A stretch of 64,000 nt of DNA from Agrocybe praecox (taxonomy: Eukaryota; Basidiomycota; Agaricomycetes; Agaricales; Agrocybaceae): assembly GCA_964017145.1 (NCBI GenBank), contig OZ024841.1, positions 2,356,001 to 2,420,000 of the forward strand. Reading direction: 5' to 3'. The notes under the pieces were generated by a model. That model saw nothing but the letters and a program-made list of their open reading frames with translations, did not search any database and was not told the origin of the DNA. Of the stretch, positions 8,996-18,704 are shown one piece after another. The number at the start of each line of letters is the position of its first letter. The first letter of the stretch is position 1. Both the position numbers and the translations under genes were made by a program.

Positions 8996-10012
8996 ATGCA
9001 ATCACTTACTCCTGCTCAACTCAATTGGGTTCTTGAACTGCTTGACAAAGGACTTTCTGGTCACTCTATCTCTACCACCACTGGCATAAGTGTTGGTTCT
9101 ATATCCAAGATCCGATCCAAACACAGATCATCAACTTCCAAAGCTGCTGGTGGCCGTCCACGCAAGCTTTCTCCTACTGATACCCATTATGCTGTCCATC
9201 TTATCACTTCTCAGAAGGCTGACAGTGCCACTGATGCCACCAAAACATTACAAAACATGACCAACACATCCTTCTCTGTAAAGACAGTACACCAAGCACT
9301 CCATGGAGTTGGTATGAAGGCTGTGACAAAGCGAAAACGACTATTTCTCTCCAAAAAGCATAGGAGGATGCGGATGGACTATGCAGAAGTGCACAAACAT
9401 TGGACAGTGGATGACTGGAAGAGGGTCTGCTGGACAGATGAGACCAAAATCAATTGTTTGGGGTCAGATGGGCAGAAGTGGGTGTGGAAAAGGAAGGGAG
9501 AGGGGTTGACCGATAGGCTGGTGCAGGGAACGGTCATGTTTGGAGGAGGAGACTTGATGTTCTGGGGCTGTATGTTTTGGGAAGGAGTGGGATATGGGAC
9601 CAAGATTGATGGGAGGATGGATGCTGATCTATTTGTCAGCATTTTGGATGATGAACTCATGCAGAGCCTTGAATATTACAACAAAAAGCCAGAGGATATC
9701 CTTTTTCAGCAGGACAATGACCCCAAACACAAGAGCAAAAAGGCACAGAAGTGGCTCCAAAACAGTGGATTACAACTCATGGAGTGGCCCCTTCAATCAG
9801 CTGACCTAAATCCAATTGAACATCTTTGGCATTACCTCAAAACCAAGCTTGGAGGCTATGAAAGGCAACCTTCTGGAATTGCAGAGTTGTGGGAGAGGGC
9901 ACAAAAGGAATGCAATGATATTCCACCTTCTGTTTGTCAGAATATGATAGAGAGTATGCCTAGAAGGATTCAGGCTGTATTACAGGCCAAGGGGGGTTAT
10001 ACCAAGTACTAG
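8996..10012 (+). CDS. Tc1-like DD34E transposase
   Basis: 338 residues, uninterrupted from ATG 8996 to TAG 10012, the usual length for Tc1/mariner transposases. The N-terminus has a paired-type helix-turn-helix region (about residues 5-60, with ..LLDKGLSGHSISTTTGIS..) and a GRPRKL hook motif between the two DNA-binding halves. The catalytic triad is complete: D in CWTDETK (about 149), D in QQDNDPKH and E in NPIEHLW, with 34 residues between the last two, giving a DD34E signature. It would cut and rejoin the element ends at TA sites. Neighbouring sequence is only its own TIRs. All key residues are present, so it could be active, but divergence of the TIRs leaves this open. Confidence 0.92.
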   Translation: MQSLTPAQLNWVLELLDKGLSGHSISTTTGISVGSISKIRSKHRSSTSKAAGGRPRKLSPTDTHYAVHLITSQKADSATDATKTLQNMTNTSFSVKTVHQALHGVGMKAVTKRKRLFLSKKHRRMRMDYAEVHKHWTVDDWKRVCWTDETKINCLGSDGQKWVWKRKGEGLTDRLVQGTVMFGGGDLMFWGCMFWEGVGYGTKIDGRMDADLFVSILDDELMQSLEYYNKKPEDILFQQDNDPKHKSKKAQKWLQNSGLQLMEWPLQSADLNPIEHLWHYLKTKLGGYERQPSGIAELWERAQKECNDIPPSVCQNMIESMPRRIQAVLQAKGGYTKY

Positions 10013-10040
10013 AAACTTAGAATACTGTATTATAATAGGG

Positions 10041-10252
10041 CAGGGACAAAACCGTTCGAATGTATATGTACCAGTAATATATTAATATCATAGGAATAAA
10101 ACAAGATTATGTAATGAAACAAATTGTCATATGTTACTCACATCCTAACCTACCTTGCCTCAAAATTTCAACCAATTTGGACCACCCAGTCCCAAGTTAT
10201 TTGTGCAACAGTTCAACTTTGAAAAACATTCGAACAGTTTTGTCCCTCACTG
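10041..10252. repeat. Right TIR of Tc1-like element
   Basis: Inverted counterpart of 8646-8856, beginning CAGGGACAAAACCGTTCG at the inner edge and ending GTTTTGTCCCTCACTG before the TA duplication. Confidence 0.85.
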
Positions 10253-11569
10253 TATGGATTTACAAGGGTATGGGTACGGGTTGCCAAAATATACCCTGAG
10301 GTTACCTGTGCAATTCACTAACTGGTAGCAGGTTTGGGCAATGAGTTCTGTGGACAGCATTGGGTAACCTGGCAGGAAGTAACTGGGGAGATTAATGGGA
10401 ATCTTGAATGTGAATTTTGTTCTAAATAAACACATTAGCAGACATAAATCTCTGAGTGATTGATTGGATCGCACCTGTTTTATTTTTCGATGATCGCCAT
10501 GGTATACTGTAATATATGCAAGCACGCTGGAAAGGTGTTTCTTATCATCTAAAGAGTGACCACCAAATAAATTGGGCATTTCTGTTTGTAACTTTTATTT
10601 ATTTATTTAGTCAGAGAGAACACTTGCAGGAGTCTATTTATTATCTTACCGCTTCCTTGATTATAGACCTTTCTTCAGGTTGTTCTGTCATAACCTTGAG
10701 TATATTGAGATGTGTGATGCTCAAATAACAAATCTCAGCCTAAAGGGTGGGCATTAGGTGTGTAATAGTTGATTTTGGAGACAATGTGATTACTTACCTT
10801 GATTTCCTTGACTTCACATTGAGAACACTTAAGTGCTGCGGTAAGCTGCTTGGTCTGCAATTCATTACCATTGTGAGTAGAAGGGACTTCAACGAGGAGG
10901 AACATACATTATGTACATTCATATTGTGTTTCCCCATATGTCTTCAAATGTTGATAGTAGCATGGTATTTCAAGTTGGGATCAATAGTTATGGAAAGGAG
11001 AAATATTTTGAGTTGGGATCAAATTGAAGTTTACAAGTTTGAGAAAGTGGCCTAATATATGTTTCTGGACAGTCATGTGCTACTTGGTTGGTGAGTTAAA
11101 ATTTGAAGTTTAAATTCATTTATTACATGCAAACAATCTAAATGTGTACCACTGATTGTTTCACATGCAGCGATGCAAACATATACTAGAACTCCACTCA
11201 TATTTTTCAAGCTCTGTGGTACTAGGTTTCGTCTCCACCAGCTCTGCTTGGCCTATCATCAGGAAAAAGTCAAATTGGTCATAGTTTGCCGGTTAGATTG
11301 ATAGACCGAGAGATCCATGAGCGCCCATCATATCTTGGTGCCTCAGTATCAATCCATTTATAGCCGAGCACATGAGTTTATGGAGCGCACTAGGCAATAT
11401 TGTTCCGTGCTATTTCAATGATCGACTCTCAAGGTTTTGGCTGATGCTATTGGGAGCTACATAGACTATAGAAAACTATACATGACAATGCCACTTATTT
11501 TGGGTATCAATCTAATTTTCCGGCCCACTAACAGTCTCAATGCACTTTTTTAGATGAGGTATACATTAT
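10253..11569. other. Unassigned AT-rich stretch between elements
   Basis: No recognisable gene. Short open frames (for example 10747-11055, GGGATCAA repeats around 10975 and 11015) give no family signal. The part near 11,260 contains a TCATCAGGAAAAAGT motif whose reverse complement (TTTTTCCTGATGATA) occurs near 18,337, a possible but unproven pair of sub-terminal sequences of a larger Plavaka element. Confidence 0.4.
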
Positions 11570-14500
11570 TTACAGATTTTTAACAAAGGTAAACATATCT
11601 ACTTCAATATATGGGTTGAATAGAAATTGACTACATAACTCAAGCGCGATATCAGTCGTTAATGACTTATCCACGCTGGAGCCATACTTTGGAGTAAGAT
11701 GGACAGCACGTACTATGTTCTTCAGCGAGACAATAACAGCATTTTGCCGATGATTTCGAGTGCTATGCCTGAGGATATACATTCCAGTTAATGGGTCTGG
11801 TTGGCTGAGAGGCGTAAACCACTCAATGTATGCCAGTGGATAGCTGTGATGTCCAAGATGTGTAGGTAGGTCAAAAATAAATCACACTTGGGCAACACGG
11901 AGACCTAATATTTGTGAAATCAATCTGAATTTCAAGTAATTACAGAGTTACTAATACTTACTGGACAGCCCGTTCCCTGACAAATATTCATTTTTATTCT
12001 CTATTATCAACGCCACATCAAACATAGCTGGTTTCCCCATTTTGTGGCCCTTAGCTAAGGTAGCAGGCGATGCTCGTATGCAGTGAGTTCGTGGTTTATC
12101 ACTCAAGTACCAATTTGCAGACATTTTGATGCACCTGTTGCTGGCAGACACATGCATGGCCTCCCTTAAGTTGCTAGTTATAAAGTATGCATCTACAAGG
12201 GAAACTTCCCAACTGCCCAAGGCCATGTATCAGGGTGACCGACAGTGACTAGAGAGCCGTAGTCATGTGAAAATCATGTGATCTGGTGCACAGCCACCAA
12301 AAATCAAAGTTGTAGAGAAAAATTCAGAAGTTATGCTAAAAAAAATTTATTACATAATCATCAACAGTTCAGCCACAAAACACAAAATATCCGCAGAAAG
12401 CTGGATACAAATCAAAATAAATAATCAAAATATTTATATAGAGCCAAATATTTGTTCTAAAATCATCAAAAAAATGTGTACTATACCATCTTAGGCTTGA
12501 ACTAACCCAATATGTAGTAAAGTATTTTAAAAATAGATTTGATCTTATTTGGTCATGTCTTAGTCCCATCTATCATGCATGAAAGGCCTTTATTGCAAAA
12601 TCTCAAAGTCCAAAGTCCTCTTGCCTTATTGGGTTGTTTGGATGTGATGTCACTCAAAGGCTTTGTTTGTCTTGTATTATGCCTGCCCCTGCCTGCTGAC
12701 ATCATTATTTATTATTTGTTTGTATTTGAGGCCATATAAACATATGAGTGGAGCCCAAACATATAAATAGAAGCAAGCAAAAAGTCATGTGCATTGATTT
12801 TGATGCCATCAACAGCAGACACATGACTTGCACATGATAAGTCACAAATGGTCACAATAGGCCAGCCAGAAGGCTTGATGCATCACTTGGGCAGTTGGGA
12901 AATTGCCCTTGTGGATGCATACTTTATAACTAGCAACTATAGATCACTCATACATAAATCTGACAGCACTGGCTGTTTGATGATGACTTGACGGTATCCA
13001 TTAAACCGATCATGTAAGTTTGGTGAAACCGAGGAGCCCTGACTAGGTGAATGTTCATGAAGGTATGAGGCCAGAGCAGAAACGAAATCTGCAGCTCCAA
13101 ATTGCAAAGCTATTTGCTTCGCTATAATGTTTTGAAAGGGTGGGACTTTGGCGACATGATACGTTGTTAGTGATTCTGCGGGAGTCACATTTAGTGGTGA
13201 TGTCGCTGTGTCACACTGTGACAAAGGTTGATTACAACCTCCATCATCGTGTACGTTGTCCTCCACACCATCCTCTGCTACCGTGGCCTGCGTCAAGAGA
13301 CTCGGTAGTGATTGTGATGTCCACATTAGGTAAGAATCTTTAATCCACATTGATTCTTGACGCTGAAGCCACATAGCCATCTGTTTGACATAGTCTCGTT
13401 TGTTGCTGGCTCGATACACCGATTTTGCAAAGTCGATGTGCAATCTCTCTGGGGACTCCATATTATACCCATTTGCAGATCCCAGCTGCCGAATACACTC
13501 AGCATAGTGTAAAATAGCGTGTAATTTGGGTATGTTGAAATTCTCTCGGATTTTGAGGTCAACAAAGACTTGCTTACTTTCATAAAAAATTCGCAGGCTA
13601 TTTTCGAGGGCGGCAAGGGTTTTCGTGGTGTGCATTTGAACCTGGGAGTAGTAAATGAAGTTTATGACTGCTTTAGCCACCGTGAGTACCTTTGCATTCA
13701 CTGCCCCTGCCAGGACTGCTAAGAAAACCTTTTGCATTTCTTTGTGTTCTGTACCTGTCCATTGCGTAACGAATGATATACCCTTTTTGAAGTGTCGAAG
13801 GCCAGCATAAGGCATCATCGCTTTGAAGTGTGCATCAAGCTCAGCTTCTCTGACCACTTCCGTACACCATTTAACAAGGTGGTCCTTGAAGACACCCTTG
13901 TGGAGTTGATGGAGCAAGTTGGGCATAAAGCAGTCGAAGATATTGGTGCGAGGTAAGTTCTTCCAAAATGGCTCATAGACTGCCCGCATCCCATGTTGAT
14001 CAAATTTTGCAGGATCGCCGCCTTGTTGATGTTGCAAGAGGGTCATTAGGGTTGTGTTGACAGTCTGTTTGGCTGAATATGTATGTTTCTCTCTCTCGGT
14101 TGGGCTAATAACGCATCTCGGGCAGCGATTCTCTATACAGCATGCAACAAGGCATTGCTCAGGGTAGTCAGCAACATACGCAGCCAGAATAAGGCAGAAT
14201 AATCGCACGTAACCATCTCCACACGCAATCTCAACTCCACCCTCGCCTAGCTTCTGTATTGATTCCAAGATAACCGACATGCAGTAGTGAAAGAGTCGGT
14301 AGCCCGCCAGTGATCACGTAGAGTCCTTGTAGCATTCTAGCTTTGCTACAGGTAAGTATCCAAGTAAAATTGTTGCGTGCGCAGATGGCTGACGCCTAAC
14401 TTCTTTTGAGATATTCCCCAGTGTTAGATACACTGGCCACACTGATTTATCACCTCGAAAGACAGAAAGCTGTGTCTTATCCGATGATAGAATGATTGGT

Positions 14501-15489
14501 GCAATTGTCCCTTCTTCAGGTAATGTATCCTGTCCGATAGTCAATTTATCATTGATAAACCTTGATTTAAATGTGATGTAGGCTTACCTGTGTATCCCAC
14601 CACCAACCACCCGTCCACATTTCATTGTAAATTCTCTCTTGGCCTTCGCTATCGGCATAAACACGTTCAGGTACGAATGACATGTGGTCTTTGAAGTTCG
14701 GGTTGGAGAGTAATTCCTTTATGCATTCAACAGGATCATGAAACCACAATTCTAGGTCCTCCGTGCATGGCATTCCTTTGTCATCTAGCAAGTCACCCTC
14801 AGCCTTAATGATACGACAATGCCATTTGGGACCGGTAGGCAATTGATCTACTTTCTTGAGGTAAGAATAGCTATTGTGAAATGACGATCCACTCTGATTT
14901 CTGACCTGAAACCATGACTCTCATTAGTTTCGCAATTTTTGAATGTTCAATGAATTTCACAAACAATCGGTAGCTTAAGGTACTTGTCAATTGCTGTATG
15001 TCCAACCCATGCTGATAGCCATTTCACTAGACCCCACTCTTCTTCGTTGGCAAATGGTGCCCAATCACATTCCTTTTTATCCTCTTGCTCTTCCCTAAGT
15101 TGTTCAAACTTAGTTTTCGCTTGTCCTCGCGGTGTGCCAGCTGGTCGTGGATACGATTCAACATATCTCTTATTTGTGGGTTGGCGTTTTGCATGACAAC
15201 TGGCCTCGTCACTAACATCTTCAACTCTTGCACACTTAGCTGGGCTCTGCATAGTTTCATAGTACTCGAAGTCGGCATGATCGTAGTCTGCTTGTGAATA
15301 GGTTGCATTCTCAGCTGTGTGAGCAGCTGGTATTGTTGTCTTGGGACCTGTTGTCTTGGGATCGTTTGTAAGTTCACTTTCCCATTCGATTTTACAAGTT
15401 TTCGAAGCTGAAACATGTCGTTTGAGTTGATTTGCCAAAACTTGTTTATGGCAATATGGGCAGCGAATTGACTTTTTACTAGAGTTCAT
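11570..15489 (-). pseudogene. Plavaka-family transposase, broken
   Basis: Reads from ATG 15489 to TAA 11570-11572, about 950 residues in several exons, as long as intact members. The N-terminus has a zinc-finger-like CPYCHKQVLANQLKRH..C motif, then the YPRPAGTP motif and a DWAPFANEEEW region. Middle exons contain PTGPKWHCRIIKAEGDL (14842), MWTGGWWWDTQ, and LSSDKTQLSVFRGDKSVWP (about 14490), followed by CGDGYVRLFC..YPEQCLVACC (about 14200). The C-terminal exons read FDLPTHLG, AYIEWFTPL and NPYIEVDMFTF. These match the order seen in Plavaka (KDZ/CACTA-like DDE) transposases. Lesions: in-frame TGA at 14314-14316 (..KDST*SLAGYRLFHYC) and at 11882-11884 (RVAQV*FIFDLP), both replacing expected Arg, and a MITE at 12170-12936 that splits the C-terminal domain. 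The DUF6532 gene diverges from its start. Confidence 0.85.
12170..12936. mobile_element. MITE copy C, inserted in the Plavaka gene
   Basis: TIR about 46 bp: AGTTGCTAGTTATAAAGTA then TGCATC, ACAAGGG and TTCCCAACTGCCCA at the left, inverted at the right end (TGCATACTTTATAACTAGCAACT near 12914-12936). The interior is the same family as A and B in reverse orientation (shared AATAAGGCAAGAGGACTTTG and GTCAGCAGGCAGGGGCAGG blocks). Plavaka coding sequence stops at the right edge (12940) and resumes at the left edge (12169). Flanking trinucleotides CTA and TTA could be a decayed 3-bp target duplication. Confidence 0.8.
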
Positions 15490-15860
15490 GATTGTAGTAA
15501 ACAGAAGGTATGGTATCGAACTAGTAAATTTAACGCCTACTTCCATACCCGCTCATTTTGAATGAATTTCTAACTTAACCCCTTTTTGAGTGAAATCCAA
15601 AGAATGCCAGACAGGATGTCATGGCTGGACCATCAGGAAAAATTGCAGTTGCTGCTGAACGTTGAACCACCACCACCATCTATCGTATTCTGTCGTGTTC
15701 AATCGCCTTCTATGATACCTGATACACTGCGTGCACTATTGTCGGCATGGGTTTACTGATACCCGCCCAGGCTCGGGAGTTCGGAAGATATATTCTGTGA
15801 GTCAAACACTTGTTTCCGCAACTCCCTGTTTTTACAACTCTTTTCCTTGTAGGTTTTGCT
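15490..15860. promoter_or_regulatory. Shared upstream region of divergent Plavaka and DUF6532 genes
   Basis: 371 bp between two divergent start codons. No clear TATA box was found for either gene. It contains CATCAGGAAAAATTG (about 15628), related to the TCATCAGGAAAAAGT motif at 11,260 and its inverse near 18,337. Confidence 0.3.
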
Positions 15861-18046
15861 ATGCCATCTTCCTCTAAATCCCAAAATAAAGGTAAGCCTG
15901 CTTTGGACTTCTGTTACAACCATTAACTCATCACTTTCCCCTAAAGATGTGTCGAAAGGTCATGTTCACTCCCAGCGAGAACGTCGACCTTCGGAAAAAG
16001 TTGCCGAAAATTGTAAGTTGACAATTTTTTTCATCTGTTGGTTGGCCTTTTATGTCACACAGTTAAGGATCAAGAAGATGCTGATGCACGGCACCGAATC
16101 CTCGAGGCTAATCGGGCAAAATGTGCAAAACACGCTGAGCAAAAGTGCCATAAAGAGGCTGGGGTTAATTGTGAGGCAGGTCCCGGCGACAAACAGAGAC
16201 CTGGCAGTGTAGTGTGTGTTATCTTTGTAAATTCTGACATATTTCTCATGGGCTTTCTCCAGTTCACTGCAGTCAATGTCCCTACCAAAGTCACCAATGC
16301 AGGTGCTACCAAGCCAGGGCTCGTTGAACAGCAAAAGAAGGTGCCTCCAGCACTTCCCTCCATCCATTCTCAGCCAGCCAGTTTGCCTCCTCCAGCTAAC
16401 ATGGTCAACACTTATACACACCGTCCTCGTCCAGCCAGCTCTCCTCCTCGAGTTCATCCTCCAAGCTGCTCTCAGAACAGGCAAAAGTCTTTGTTACAAT
16501 CGCGTTCTTGGGGCCGTTCAGACCATCGAGGTCATCCCTCTTGTTTCCTTTCTCGAGGCCATTCAAACCATTGAGGCCGTCCCTCTCATTCGGTTTCTCA
16601 AGACCATTTGGATCATCGAGGTCACCCCTCTCATTCACGCTCTCGAGGACGCTCTGGCCATCACTCACGTTCACGTTCTCAAGGGCGCTCCAGCCATCAC
16701 TCGCGTTCACATTCTTGCGTGCGGGCTGAATCTCGGTCTCAGTCATATTCACCACTCCGTCAACTTCATCGTCGTTACTCTCGGTCTTACAGCCCACACC
16801 GGTCACGTTCTGTCTCCCGTTCTTGTTCCCAGAGCCAAGGACCTTCTATGGATCCCTTGGGCAAACGACCACTATCATTGTGCGGCAGCGATGATGAGAA
16901 TATCCATGAGCTGCTCAACGTGGCTTTTGCTAAGGCTCAGAAGATCACTGCTAATACAGGTCATCCAAAAGCGTCTGATTACGATAATGTTTCGCGAGAG
17001 GTCATTCTCAAAGCATCATCCATATATTGCTCACTTATTTCCACAGTAACACTTTTTCCTACTATGAGCAAAGAGTTAGCTCATGTTAATACTGCATGGG
17101 ACCGTGCTAATTGTGATACTGCTCAAGTTATCCCAATTGCAATCACACCTGTAATCGGGAAAATCGTAAGCCACTAGCATATCATCTTACAATTGCATTT
17201 AACTCATATCATGTTTAGATTGCTGCCTGTGGCTCTCAGATCCGTAGCAAAATCAAGTCGAATGCATTCGATCTTGTAGAATCACTATATGGGTTTGAAA
17301 GTGGCCACGGGAGTTCCACCATTGCAGAAAATCGACGTCTTGTTGAAGTCCTCAAGGACCAAAATTCAGGGTTCCTTTACAAGGTACAATTATTTTGCTA
17401 CGTCTTCGCTCCTTTTTTCTTGAAACTCTTCTAACCAAAGCTCAAAACTTTATCAAGGACCCTGTTCTTCGCACCAGCTTATATCAACACCCAATTATTC
17501 AAAAAGTGATCAACAAATCGTGGTTTAATAAATCACGCGACAAAGGTATCATATTTGATGACCTATTTAATCCAATTTCTGTTGAAGCACTTGCATTGGT
17601 CTTTGCAGCGGTATGTTCTTGCCATTTTTCTTATATTTTTCTGACTTTTTTTAATTTAGATTGAATGCGGCATTGATGCTTGGGCAATGGGGGTCAAAGG
17701 AGACCTCCTGTTTTATTCTTCTGAATATAAACCGGTGTGGATTCGCCACGTTAGTATGTTGAAGGCATATGGCAGAAAAACGAAAGAGTATGATTTGCTA
17801 GGCAAGCTGCAGTCTTCATCCTATAATCGAGGCCGGTATGTTTTTTTTTGATTTTATATGATATACATCTGTATTCAATGCATATATGTCAGTGCTCATG
17901 CAGGTGTTCAATCAACAACCTCTGCCATTGCAGCAGGTTCAGTTCTTGGGGACGAAGCTTTTGCTGATGCCATACGTGAGTATAAAGCAACTCAAAATCA
18001 AATGACTAGTAGACAGGATAATGATGACCACAAAGTAGAGTACTGA
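15861..18046 (+). pseudogene. DUF6532-domain protein, one in-frame TGA
   Basis: ATG 15861 (MPSSSKSQNK, intron follows) to TGA 18044-18046. The N-terminal part is Lys/Ala-rich (KDQEDADARHRILEANRAK), then Pro/Ser-rich, then an SR/HRGHPS repeat tract (about 16500-16830). The C-terminal half is the DUF6532 domain: ACGSQIRSKIKSNAFDLVE, LYGFESGHG, LYQHPIIQKVINKSWF, a PISVEALALVFAAIECGIDAW core and a final AHAGVQSTTS segment, spread over at least four exons with short introns (17168, 17383, 17612, 17837). DUF6532 is an Agaricomycete domain of unknown function that I recall as highly multi-copy. The repeat tract is interrupted by TGA at 16572-16574, where sister repeats have CGA. Divergent to the Plavaka gene. 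Confidence 0.75.
16500..16830 (+). repeat. Internal about 30-bp repeats coding HRGHPS/SR tract
   Basis: Repeated units such as CATCGAGGTCATCCCTCTTG and CATCACTCGCGTTCAC encode Arg/Ser/His-rich repeats within the DUF6532 protein. Confidence 0.6.
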
Positions 18047-18704
18047 GCTAATATTATTATGTTTCTTTCTATTAAATGAAACCTATTTCCTGGTCAAATA
18101 AACTGTGTTAAGATGTCTATAGACCATCTGTTGTATGTCATATTTTCGATGTCAAACTACAGATTGCTATATATAGTAACTGGGCTATGATACTATAAAA
18201 CTATGACATACTATATTTTACTATATATACCTTCTGTTGCTACACCACTAACTATGATTTACAATATAACAGGGGACTTGCAATGCAGCTATTTCAGCTA
18301 TGTAGAGTACATACATCTGTGTAGACTTCAGAATTTTTCCTGATGATAACCAAACAAGTATAAGAGTGACACTAAATGCTCAATAAAAGTAAGCGGTTTT
18401 ACAAACCACTTAGCTAGCTACAACCTAAGTAACACGACCCACAAGGTAGGTATTGAGTCGCCTCGTCCCTCATCACTGCACAGTGCATGGTAGTATAGTA
18501 CACATAATGTATTGGCTTGACTACATATTCGCCCTAGCATACTTGCTGCCCAATAATAGTGGCAGACCCAAAAAAGTCAAAAGTTTTTGAAATCAAAATA
18601 GACATGTATATCGTACAAGATAGACTATAATGGGTATATTACTCTTGGTATGAATAATTATTGTGTCATGATGAATATGTAAATTAGTATATAATAGTTG
18701 AGTG
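18047..18704. other. Intergenic, no gene seen
   Basis: AT-rich sequence with ACTATA/CTATATATA runs around 18165-18250. No exon, RNA gene or clear terminal repeat. It probably includes the right edge of the transposon island. Confidence 0.5.

Larger units (their letters stand above)
8646..10252 (+). mobile_element. Tc1-like (Tc1/mariner) transposon, structurally complete
   Basis: A 1607-bp element flanked by TA dinucleotides (8644-8645 and 10253-10254), the expected target-site duplication of the superfamily. It has about 211-bp terminal inverted repeats and a single intronless transposase ORF. Outer ends are CAGTAAGAGACAAAAC and its counterpart CAGTGAGGGACAAAAC. It lies inside MITE B, so it is younger than that insertion. 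The TIRs have diverged from each other at roughly a tenth of positions, so the last mobilisation is not very recent. Confidence 0.9.

Noticed and set aside
10747..11055. 102-residue open frame on the plus strand
   Set aside because: No family recognised, AT-rich composition and surrounded by transposon sequence; no splice or start evidence.
12169..12940. Clear target-site duplication of MITE copy C
   Set aside because: Flanks CTA and TTA differ by one base and copies A and B show no matching 3-bp duplication, so the size stays uncertain.
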